Positions 1 through 6,903 of a stretch of DNA of 10,104 nt are shown here, in pieces. The stretch comes from an uncultured Alphaproteobacteria bacterium (GTDB taxonomy: Bacteria > Pseudomonadota > Alphaproteobacteria > RUG11792). Numbering within the stretch: position 1 is the stretch's first letter; every line of letters begins with the position of its first letter. Location: positions 8,802-18,905 of the forward strand of contig CAJUOM010000020.1 of the NCBI GenBank assembly GCA_910588255.1, in the 5' to 3' direction. A program made the position numbers and the translations under genes. Under the pieces are notes generated by a model. It was not told the origin of the DNA, searched no databases, and saw only the letters and a list, made by a program, of their open reading frames with translations.

Positions 1-2
1 AG

Positions 3-562
3 AATAGCCTTGTAATCCCTATTTATAATATTTATATATACAGCTTATTGCTCAAAATGGACAGAAACGTTATTTGTCCGGAGCCCGCAAGCAAGGCGTA
101 TTTTATGTTATAGGAAGCGGAATCAAGGACGGAGATCATTTGAACATATGTGAAGGGGTAGCTACAGGATTGTCATTACGGTCTATATTGGACGAGCCTG
201 TAGTCGTCACATTTGATGCCGGAAATTTAAGGCCGGTAGCAATAGAATTAAGAAGAAAATACTCAAAATCCCAGATAATATTCTATGCGGATAATGATTG
301 CAAAAATACGTATAACACGGGAGTTGAAAAAGCGAAAGAGGCGTCAGAAGAGGTTGGTAATGCAATAAGATTATATCCAATGTGGATGGATGAAAATAAC
401 AAACCAATACAAGAAAAAAGCGTTGATTGGAACGACATATACTGCGAATATGGAGATAAAGTTGATGTAATAAGCAAAAAAAATAGAAATGGCACTAATA
501 AAAATGGATATGGACTGCGTCAAATTTTATACACAATATGCGAAAAAAGTGATAGAAGATAG
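3..562 (+). pseudogene. Toprim-domain primase of a mobile element, 5'-truncated and frameshifted
   Basis: This is the C-terminal part of a DNA primase of the Toprim type found on plasmids, prophages and integrative elements. The frame starting at base 29 encodes a complete Toprim fold: the glutamate motif ICEGVATGLS, then a central VTFDAGN strand, then the metal-binding YADND motif. It ends with an acidic VDWNDIY segment usual for these proteins. No start codon opens this frame, because a TAA lies at 26-28. The missing N-terminal continuation is visible in the third frame as NSLVIPIYNI (from base 3), which in relatives precedes the QLIAQNGQKRYLSGARKQG segment. A frame change therefore occurs around bases 20-40. 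The zinc-binding and catalytic primase part would lie left of the window. The DUF927 gene follows 23 bp downstream, the usual partner of this primase. The family call is firm and the loss of function is an inference. Confidence 0.8.
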
Positions 563-585
563 AATTTATAATAAGGAGAACAAAA

Positions 586-2404
586 ATGGAAATTAATAAA
601 AACGAAAAAGCCCCGACAACGAAAAGCAGTCAGGACAAGACATACGATGAGGATAGCACGGATTCTAGAAACACTCAAGCGAAAATTGTACCGAACAAAG
701 AAGAAAAAGTGACCGAGAAGTCGCTTTCCTCCTATTTTCATAATAACAAAGGTCAATTATTGTTTTCATACGGTGAGGCTGAAGTAATGGTTAGTGCAAC
801 GTACATTAAAATAATAGGTTTTATTAGAGATGCCGAAGGCACGAATTGGAAAGCTCAGATCGAATTCAATGATCTTGATGGAAAATTAAAAACAATAGCA
901 ATTCCACGAGAGAATTTAATGGAGCAAAAACAGGTTACTCAAATACTCGCATCTGAAGGGTACCCAAGCTTTTGTAATAAGTTATTACATGGTTATCTCA
1001 AAACGGAAATTCCAAAGGAGAGGTTAATTAAGAATAACACAAAGTGGTTGGGTAAAGGGCTCCTTGGATTATATTTGTTCATCATTCCAAATTGCAAATT
1101 CTGGTGTAAAATATATCTATACCAAAGATGAGTACTCAGCATCTTTAGGAACATTGGAAGAATGGCAGAATAATGTATGCAGATATTGTATTGATAATCA
1201 CATTTTGACATTAGTTTTATGTGTCCCCCTTTCTGGAGTATTGTTGAAATTCAAAAGTAGCATCAATTCGACTATGATAAACTTTATTGGGAAGAGCTCC
1301 ATAGGGAAGACTACTGCCTTACAAGTTGCTGCTTCTATTTGGGGGAATAGTAATTTTATAAAGCAGTGGCGAACAACATCGAATGCTCTTGAATCCATTG
1401 CTGCTAGTCACAATCACGGCCTTTTAATTTTGGATGAGTTAGGACAAGTTAGTGCAAAGGATGTCGCTCAGCTATTCTATATGCTTGGAAACGAACAGGG
1501 GAAGCAGAGAATGTATTCAGACACTTCATTAAGAAAATCGAAACATTGGAAGCTCGCTATATTAAGCTCCGGTGAAGTTGGTATTGCTGACAAAATAGAG
1601 GAATCAGGGCAAAAAATCAAAGCAGGACAGTTGGTGAGATGTATCGATATAGATGCCAATATCGGAAAATACGGCATATACAATACATTACATGGATTCG
1701 AAAACGGTTCCGCACTATCAAATTTTCTTAAGCAAAACACCAAGAAATATTATGGAGTTGTTGCAGAGGAGTTTATCAGGTGTCTTATTGATAATATGAA
1801 CGAAGACGGATTAATGGAAGCCATAGAAAGGGATTTTGCAGCCGAAACGAAATGACTATACGAAAAATTAGAATTAAATGATGCTGATGGGCAGGTCCAG
1901 AGAGTCAGTGATGTATTTGCTCTCTACTCACTTACAGGCGTCTACGCTTCAAAATTTGGCATATTTACACATACAGTAGAGCAAATACGAGAATCTATAG
2001 ACTTTTGTTTTGAAAGATGGTTAAAGAATCGTGGCGGGAAAGGAGCTTACGAAGAGCAGGATATTGTAGAAAACGTTTCTACATTTTTACTTGCAAATGC
2101 GGCCCGCTTTGACTCGAGACAAGGAATTGGAGGGAATCCGCTACGGGACAGGCTGGGGTATATGGACAAAGAGTCTGGTAAAGAAGCGATTTACTATATA
2201 TATCCTGCACTTTTTAAAACGATTTGCAACGGAATGAATTCTAAAATTGTGAGAGAGGCTTTAAAACAGCGTGGAATTTTAGAGACACATGAAGATGGCA
2301 GAGCCAAATATGTTGAAACTAAAGATGGGAGACAACGTTTGCTGATAATATCATTCAATAATCAAAAAACATCCATTTATAAAAATTATAAAATTACGCC
2401 GTGA
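586..2404 (+). pseudogene. DUF927-family mobile-element ATPase, with a frameshift and an in-frame TGA
   Basis: This is a replication-associated P-loop ATPase (DUF927 family) of about 605 residues when repaired. The ATG at 586 has an AAGGAG site seven bases upstream. The lysine-rich N-terminus is followed by a poorly conserved domain, then the ATPase core. The core shows a Walker A (GKSSIGKTTALQVAASIWG, near 1288-1344), a Walker B (LLILDELGQV, near 1420-1450), a YMLGNEQGK motif, and LSSGEVG with KAGQLVR. Two lesions break it. The first half runs out of frame near 1051-1060, and removing one base of the AAAGGG run joins KWLGKG to SLDYICSSFQ. Later, the TGA at 1853-1855 interrupts an otherwise open frame that continues with the conserved DADGQVQRVSDVFALYS segment to 2404. 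It is probably a helicase-like partner of the upstream primase; that role is inferred from the family and its neighbour. Confidence 0.85.
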
Positions 2405-2531
2405 AGTAGTGAGGGGATAATCAAATTATGAAATTCATTTAATCCCATTATTTGTAATATTATTTCATAAATTAATGTTTCTTAATAATTTTAAAAATAT
2501 GTAAATATAACTGTTGTAATTTGGAAATTTG

Positions 2532-2540
2532 TGATAAAAT
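2532..2540 (+). promoter_or_regulatory. Extended -10 promoter of the unknown-protein/M91 operon
   Basis: TGATAAAAT is a TGn-extended -10 element with five of six bases matching TATAAT. It lies about 37 bp ahead of the likely ATG at 2577 and would start transcription near 2547. No good -35 box stands at 17 bp, which is tolerated in extended -10 promoters. The 130 bp before it (2405-2531) are very AT-rich, with no gene visible. Confidence 0.5.
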
Positions 2541-2576
2541 TATGCTTGGTTATGTTTTTTGTATATCGAAGATGTT

Positions 2577-3432
2577 ATGACTTTTTTTGATAATTTGAAT
2601 AAAATGTTGTTAGTAAGCAGCGTATTTCTAGGGGGATTGTGCGATTGTAAATGTACAGAAAGTAAACATGAAATAGATATTACTCCCATAACTAGAGTAA
2701 AAGATATTTTATCAGGAGGAGAACAGGTTTATAAAGAACAATATTCCAGCGTTAGTCAAACAATGAAAGATATTCCTCAAACTATTTTTTCATTATCTAT
2801 ACCAGAACAATCTGCTCATGCTCTAGACTTTATATATCTTCAAACAATGAGGCTTTGGTTTGATTGTTTAGACCATTCTAAAGATACAGATTTTGCAAAT
2901 ACGATTTTTTTTGTTAGCAAAACTAGGTTCCCCGGCAGCAATAGAGGCCGTTCAAAAATCAACTCATTTAGATATATATAAATTAAATTTAAGTGAAAAA
3001 GTTATATCATCAATACGTATACGACTTCATCCAGAGATATATAATGATGAGAAAATAGAACAATTTATTAATGAGGCTCTTTCCTTGGATATCTCGATTC
3101 CTAGTAACTTGGAGAGAGCAATTTTATTAGCTACAAAGGCTTTTTGGGGAAGAGAAGATTTGCTAGCAGAATATGAACAGGCTCTTAGTGAAATAAAAAA
3201 AGAAACAGAAGAAGCTAGTATATGTAGATTGGCAAAACAACTCATAGCAATTTGTCAGTTAAGAGACATAGAAATAGCTAACCAAATTCTTTTATGGCAG
3301 GAAACATTATATAAAACAAATCCTAAAAATTTAGTTAGTTGTCTTTTTTGGGCTGCAATTTGTAAAGAACTTGAACTAGCGCAAGGAACGCAAAAATTTG
3401 TTCGATATTTAAGATATTTGAGGGGAGATTAA
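2577..3432 (+). pseudogene. Unrecognised helical protein, frameshifted at a T8 run
   Basis: I do not recognise this family. The first part (start ATG 2577, weak GAAG site; a TTG at 2559 is the alternative) reads to a hydrophobic stretch MLLVSSVFLGG followed by CDCKC, then a mainly helical region. It leaves frame at eight consecutive T's (2905-2912). With seven T's the product reads on through NTIFLLAKLGSPAAIEAVQ and stays open to 3432, giving about 284 residues. The second half is predicted helix after helix (for example ERAILLATKAFWGREDLL and LAKQLIAICQLRDIEIANQI), compatible with an alpha-solenoid. The hydrophobic N-terminus could be a poor signal peptide, but the residue before the cysteines is Leu, so it is not a canonical lipobox. 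The M91-like gene starts one base after its stop, so the two are probably translationally coupled. A chaperone or immunity role for the protease is possible but unproven. Confidence 0.55.
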
Positions 3433-3433
3433 A

Positions 3434-4392
3434 ATGAGAAAATTATTGAATATATTATTTATTGTTCTGAGTGTATCATCCGCTTTTTCGGCAATGCCCT
3501 ATTCTCCTATTGAATCAGCCAAAATTTCAAGTCCCTTCAAAGATAATGTCCCTTTTTGTATTGCTATGGAAACATTATCTTCTAATGAATTAGGAAAAAA
3601 ACTAATTGAGCGTGTTAACGAATACCTATGTAGAAGTAGCAAAAATTTAATCATTGAAGAGTCATTTGAAACTAGATTTGAACCCAATGATGGAAAAACC
3701 TTGAAAATTTTATTAATCCAGGTGATATTTCTCCTGAATCAATTGTTTATAGTGAAGGTGCTGGAACGAAATTATTTAAAACAAAGAGAGGGGATTATCA
3801 TATAAAACATATCTCAAAAACTATTGCGATGTTTGATGAAATGTTGTTTCATGAGTTACTTCATTTGAAACATTATTTAGAAGAAAGTTTAGGTTTAGCA
3901 GATCAAAATATAGCAACAACAGAAACTATTAGACCGCTAGAGATTTTTGCAAGAATAAAATATAGTCAAGCTCTATGTATGGGATGTAGATATATAAAAC
4001 AAGAAGAAAGAAGATTATTTCCTGAATTGGCAGCAGAATCTTCATGCATAAGAAGATCTTATCGAAGTTCTAGTGTATATGATTGGCAAAGAACAAATAT
4101 CTGGGATAGTTTCGAGGAAAGACGTACTGTATGTGGACCTGATTTAGATGATTTGACAGAAAACTCCTATAGATTGTCGAAATGTAGACCTGTTAGATAT
4201 ATATACCAAGGCTCAAATACAGAATTTTTTGAATTACGATCAGTTTTACAAACATGTACCGGAGGAGATATAGGAGAAGAAACAGCTGATTTTATTTTTT
4301 CTCCAGATCCTGCATATGTTATTTCAGAAGTTAGGGCATTAGTATTTTCTGAGAATGGAAAATTTTTAGCAGAGAGTATTCAAGAAGAATAA
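3434..4392 (+). pseudogene. Secreted HELLH zinc metallopeptidase, M91-like, with a single-base frameshift
   Basis: The ATG at 3434 follows an AGGGGAGA ribosome site lying inside the end of the previous gene. Residues 1-20 form a clear Sec signal peptide: MRK, a hydrophobic core LLNILFIVLSVSSAF, and cleavage near FSA-MP. The zinc-binding HELLH (about residues 140-144, in FDEMLFHELLHLKHY) is the gluzincin-type motif. The following TTETIRP segment could supply the third ligand. The layout resembles peptidase family M91, known from bacterial effectors such as NleD. The reading frame is broken at the A5 run 3694-3698. With six A's it reads NDGKNLENFINPGDISPESI and continues unbroken to 4392, for about 319 residues. 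Without the repair, the signal peptide and the protease domain are on separate fragments. A Cys-containing C-terminal region (CGPDLDD, SKCRPV, LQTCTG) follows. Secretion and proteolysis are inferred; the substrate is unknown. Confidence 0.6.
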
Positions 4393-4465
4393 AGGTTCTT
4401 TCTTTGATTGACGAGAAGTATATAAGGAATAACGAAAGATAAAAAAATTGCCTTTTTATTATTCT

Positions 4466-4806
4466 CTAATAAACCTGTCTTCTCCGGATCTTTTGCAGTT
4501 CAATTAGATGCTTCGAAGCTATAAGTCTTTGTTGTGTAGTGGCATGGTCTGAAGTTTTATTTTGAGCTATAGCACTTAACGAATTTATTAGACTTTGTTG
4601 TTGTGCAATTTGTTGCACCTCAGTGTTTAATTCATTATTTATAGCTTTCTATAAGCATTTGCAACATAATCATATTTCTTAATCCAAGAATAAATAGTTA
4701 ATCTACTCTTCCCTAGGTTCCTTGCTATCTGACTAATATTAGACCCCTTCAATAGTTCCTCTAATAATCTATATTTATTCATTTCAGTTTTAGTTAGAGT
4801 TTCCAT
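4466..4806 (-). pseudogene. Helix-turn-helix protein resembling phage terminase small subunit, frameshifted
   Basis: Read on the minus strand from an ATG at 4804-4806, the protein begins METLTKTEMNKYRLLEELLK and continues with a helix-turn-helix (GSNISQIARNLGKSRLTIYSW). After AYRK it runs into TAA at 4639-4641. One extra A in the GAAAGC run near 4646-4648 restores frame into AINNELNTEVQQIAQQQS and an open stretch to a TAG at 4466-4468, about 113 residues. An N-terminal HTH followed by a long helical tail ending in a KHLIELQKIRRR segment is the layout of small terminase subunits and related phage DNA-binding proteins. No large terminase lies nearby, so this may be an isolated prophage remnant or a different HTH regulator. 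No ribosome site of note precedes the ATG. Confidence 0.5.
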
Positions 4807-4840
4807 ATCTGTATAATTTTGTTATATCTTGTTTATTTTT

Positions 4841-4849
4841 ATTATAACA
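4841..4849 (-). promoter_or_regulatory. Extended -10 promoter for the HTH gene
   Basis: On the minus strand TGTTATAAT is a perfect TATAAT with an upstream TGn. It would start a transcript about 28 bases before the ATG at 4806. The -35 position (TGTATC at 17 bp) matches poorly. Confidence 0.45.
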
Positions 4850-5092
4850 CTGAATACAAAATAGATACATATTACTATTATCCATTTTAAAGCCCGTACA
4901 GAAATAAAATCATACACAGAGTATTTTTTTTAATGCAAATATCTAAAATACCCACTGTACGTACATTTAAATCGATTATTTTAATAAGTTTTCGACCTAT
5001 GGTGCAATCTTGAACGTTAGATGATTTCTTCACGTCTTTTTATGCATTCTTCTTTTTTTTCATGGCTTTACGCATAGATCAGATAATATATA
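4850..5092. other. AT-rich intergenic stretch, no gene supported
   Basis: This separates the divergently oriented HTH gene and toxin-antitoxin locus. It contains a perfect 10-bp palindrome TGTACGTACA (4956-4965) and an inverted repeat GTATTTT/AAAATAC (4921-4927 with 4945-4951). On the minus strand a 31-codon frame (about 4883 down to 4791) carries a lone CIQC pair and overlaps the HTH gene start. It has no ribosome site and is not called a gene. Confidence 0.4.
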
Positions 5093-5140
5093 TTGCTATT
5101 GTCACATAAATACCATACAATGTATATATAAAGTAATACA
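5093..5140 (+). promoter_or_regulatory. Promoter and operator-like repeats of the toxin-antitoxin locus
   Basis: TTGCTA (5093-5098) and TACAAT (5116-5121) are spaced by 17 bp and would start transcription near 5128, about 29 bases before the antitoxin ATG. The near-palindrome ATACA-A-TGTAT (5115-5125) overlaps the -10 box. A further ATACA at 5136-5140 forms a second inverted pair with TGTAT. RelB/DinJ antitoxins bind such palindromes to repress their own operon, so this is probably the autoregulatory operator. Confidence 0.6.
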
Positions 5141-5156
5141 TTAGAGGTGCTATATT

Positions 5157-5414
5157 ATGACACAGACTACTTTAAGCGTTAGATTAAACAACAGAGACAA
5201 AAAGGGATTCGAAAGCTTTTGCGAACAAGTTGGAATGAATACATCTGTTGCCGTTAATATGTTTATTAAAACAGTCTTAAGAGAACAGAGATTGCCTTTT
5301 GAAATAAAGACAGATCCCTTTTATAGTGAAACCAATATGGAAAGACTAGAAAAATCCGTTAAACAACTCGAAGCAGGCAAAGGAATAGAGCACGAATTAA
5401 TTGAGGCAGATTAA
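5157..5414 (+). CDS. RelB/DinJ-family antitoxin
   Basis: This is an 85-residue antitoxin of the RelB/DinJ type. It would neutralise the toxin encoded immediately downstream and repress the operon. The N-terminal ribbon-helix-helix DNA-binding domain reads TTLSVRLNNRDKKGFESFC, then GMNTSVAVNMFIKTVLRE, with the family RLPFEI segment following at about residues 45-50. The acidic C-terminal tail (LEKSVKQLEAGKGIEHELIE) is the part that wraps the toxin in this family. The ATG at 5157 is preceded by AGAGGTG at good spacing. Its TAA stop (5412-5414) shares one base with the toxin ATG (TAATG), a typical coupled arrangement. The gene is intact, unlike its partner and the accessory genes to its left. 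Confidence 0.9.
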   Translation: MTQTTLSVRLNNRDKKGFESFCEQVGMNTSVAVNMFIKTVLREQRLPFEIKTDPFYSETNMERLEKSVKQLEAGKGIEHELIEAD

Positions 5415-5675
5415 TGAAAAATATGGTCTGAAGGCGCTTGGGAGGATTATATATATTGGCAAACGCAAGACAAAAAGACACTTCGAAAAATTAATCGCTT
5501 ATTGGAAAATATTAGTAGGAGTGGTTATAAATGTATGGGCAAACCTGAACCATTATCCGGAAATCTGGCTGGTTTTTGGAGCGTTCATATTGACGAGAAG
5601 AATAGAATTGTATTTCGGATAAAAGGCGATGAAATAGAAATTGCGCAATGTGGTTCGCATTACAGAGATAAATAA
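5414..5675 (+). pseudogene. YoeB/Txe-family mRNA-interferase toxin, frameshifted at codon 3
   Basis: The frame ending at 5675 encodes a nearly complete YoeB-type toxin: IWSEGAWEDYIYWQTQDKK, then GKPEPLSGNLAGFWSVHID, then NRIVFRIKGDEIEIAQC and a terminal SHYRDK. The family's catalytic positions are all present: Glu in KPEPL, Arg in the NRIVFR strand, and the C-terminal His-Tyr. YoeB toxins act at the ribosome to cut mRNA during translation. The only in-phase start, ATG at 5414-5416, is followed by five A's (5417-5421), which lead to a stop after MKNMV. With four A's the reading would be MKIWSEGAW, as in E. coli YoeB, for an 86-residue protein. Stops directly upstream exclude another ordinary start. 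The toxin is therefore probably silent, although the rest of the gene looks well preserved. Confidence 0.85.
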
Positions 5676-5993
5676 GGAAAATTAAATCCAGGATAAAAAA
5701 TTTCTCCTATATGAATTAACGGAAAAAATACTACTATCAAAAATGTTAAAATGGTACAATAGAATATCTTCTAAAGTTTTATATCAATCTCAAATGCGGA
5801 GGTTCTTTATAATTTTATGTATATAATTGTGTATATAAAACCAAGTTCATAAAACATTACCATCCTTTAACTTATTGAAAAACCTAGAAAATATTTTTTG
5901 AGTTTGGCGGTCACCTCCTCCACCATTTGCGATTTATCCAATCTAAATTAAGTCTAGAAAATTTCTTAAGATATTAACGAATTTACATTTTTA
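5676..5993. other. Gene-free AT-rich stretch after the toxin
   Basis: No convincing protein gene is visible. A TGn-extended TACAAT lies at about 5750-5758 on the plus strand and may be a weak promoter. A 19-codon minus-strand frame (5867-5926) begins MVEEVTAKLKK in an unusually GC-rich patch (about 5905-5932); it has upstream stops and is at best a gene fragment. The 11-bp word AAGTCTAGAAA occurs at 5950-5960 and again at 6012-6022. Confidence 0.4.
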
Positions 5994-6022
5994 TTGACTA
6001 TGTTTTTAGTCAAGTCTAGAAA
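5994..6022 (+). promoter_or_regulatory. Candidate promoter of a small RNA
   Basis: TTGACT (5994-5999) and TAGAAA (6017-6022) are separated by 17 bp, giving five of six and four of six consensus matches. The 7-bp inverted repeat TTGACTA/TAGTCAA (5994-6000 with 6007-6013) overlaps the -35 box and spacer and could be a repressor site. Confidence 0.4.
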
Positions 6023-6028
6023 CTCAGT

Positions 6029-6220
6029 ATAGTTATAGAACTATCTTTGAACCCTTTACACAATCTTTTGTTTTGTCTTTTAGAGAATCTCTGAATACCC
6101 AAAGTGTTCTTTCTAAACTTCATCATAAAGCCTTTCGATAAATCCCTTAAGTTTTTATGAACAAGACAAGGCCTTTTATAATATAGGTCGAGCAAGAAGT
6201 GTTAATTTTTGCTCTTTTTT
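6029..6220 (+). ncRNA. Candidate small RNA of about 190 nt
   Basis: Transcription from the promoter at 5994-6022 would begin close to 6029. The transcript would open with a perfect hairpin ATAGTT-ATAG-AACTAT (6029-6044) and end at an intrinsic terminator (6190-6220). No sensible reading frame lies inside. The match of start signal, 5' hairpin and terminator is what supports the call. No known RNA family was recognised, and bacterial tmRNA, RNase P and SRP signatures are absent. Confidence 0.3.
6190..6220 (+). terminator. Intrinsic terminator (plus strand)
   Basis: GAGCAA (6190-6195... with G at 6190) pairs with TTGCTC (6209-6214) and is followed directly by six T's. The T tract lies only on the plus-strand side, so it ends a rightward transcript rather than the ruvA operon. 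Confidence 0.65.
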
Positions 6221-6254
6221 ATTTCATTGTTTTAATTCGTATAAACCTTTCTAT

Positions 6255-6294
6255 TTCAGATTTATGTAAAATCCTAGATTATCTTAAATCTGAA
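6255..6294. repeat. 10-bp inverted repeat downstream of ruvA
   Basis: TTCAGATTTA (6255-6264) is perfectly complementary to TAAATCTGAA (6285-6294), with a 20-base loop. It lies 28 bases beyond the ruvA stop and could form the 3' hairpin of the iscS-iscU/iscA-ruvA transcript. There is no T tract after it on the minus strand, so it may be an RNA-stabilising hairpin rather than a classic terminator. Confidence 0.45.
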
Positions 6295-6321
6295 TGATAA
6301 ACTGAAGTGCAATTTCTACTC

Positions 6322-6903
6322 TTATTTATTAATCTCTTTTAGACATTCTACTATTAATTCATTTGTTGGAGTGTTTGTTCCAAGCTTTTTATAAACATTT
6401 ATTATAGTTTTTTGGACAATAGATTTTTGGTAGCCGAGACTGATCAAACCTAATACAGCATCATTAATATTTTCATTGGATTTGTCATAGACATCTTTTA
6501 TTTTCGATATATTTTTATCTTTAAGTTCTAATAAAATTCTCTCAGCCGTCTTCTTTCCAACTCCCGGGACTTTGCATAATATGGAAGAGTCTTGAGTTGC
6601 GATAGCAGTTGCCAATTCTTCCAGAGTTATTACGGATAAGATAGCCATAGCTGATTTTATTCCAATTCCAGGGACTTCCATCAGGATTTTAAAGGTATTC
6701 TTTTCATCTTCATATTGAAATCCGCAAAGAAATTGATTTTCTTGTTTAAATATATGTAAAACTCTGAGAGAAAGCTTTTCTCCTATTTTAAGAGAACTTT
6801 TTAATTTAGATGTAATAAACACCTGATATCCAATTCCTTTGATATCTATAATAACAGAATCTTCAAGGATTTCATCAATTATACCTGTTAATTTTGCGAT
6901 CAT
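6322..6903 (-). CDS. ruvA: Holliday junction branch-migration subunit RuvA
   Basis: RuvA forms tetramers on four-way DNA junctions and loads the RuvB motor during recombinational repair. All three domains are visible in 193 residues (E. coli has 203). The N-terminal OB fold begins MIAKLTGIIDEI and contains GIGYQV. Two helix-hairpin-helix motifs follow, VPGIGIKSAMAILS (about 77-90) and VPGVGKKTAERILLELK (about 112-128). After a flexible linker, the C-terminal RuvB-binding three-helix domain begins NDAVLGLISLGY (about 147). Glu55 stands where E. coli has its acidic pin pair; the next residue is Asn here instead of Asp. The ATG abuts the upstream TAA (TAAATG) with no clear ribosome site, so translation is probably coupled to the IscU-IscA gene. 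No ruvB or ruvC is in the window. Pairing with iron-sulfur genes is unusual. Confidence 0.96.
   Translation of the reverse strand: MIAKLTGIIDEILEDSVIIDIKGIGYQVFITSKLKSSLKIGEKLSLRVLHIFKQENQFLCGFQYEDEKNTFKILMEVPGIGIKSAMAILSVITLEELATAIATQDSSILCKVPGVGKKTAERILLELKDKNISKIKDVYDKSNENINDAVLGLISLGYQKSIVQKTIINVYKKLGTNTPTNELIVECLKEINK

Noticed and set aside
2542..2580. A short frame MLGYVFCISKML directly after the promoter at 2532-2540
   Set aside because: It starts at or before the expected transcript start and has no ribosome site.
4397..4440. TCTTTC/GAAAGA inverted repeat after the M91-like gene as a terminator
   Set aside because: The stem is only six A/T-rich base pairs with a long loop and no T tract follows.
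4791..4883. A 31-codon minus-strand frame with a CIQC pair before the HTH gene
   Set aside because: It has only one cysteine pair, no ribosome site, and lies over the promoter of the HTH gene.
5401..5622. A 73-codon plus-strand frame in the toxin region
   Set aside because: It is out of phase with the YoeB-like sequence, which explains every base of the region with family motifs in another frame.
5905..5925. TCACCTCCT on the plus strand, identical to the core of the 16S rRNA 3' end
   Set aside because: The flanking bases do not match the 16S tail, so it is not an rRNA fragment. On the minus strand the purine-rich word has no start codon at useful spacing.
5867..5926. A 19-codon minus-strand frame beginning MVEEVTAKLKK, recalling the N-terminus of ribosomal protein L10
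   Set aside because: The similarity stops after about 12 residues, the frame is closed on both sides, and there is no ribosome site. It could be a gene scrap, but it cannot be supported.
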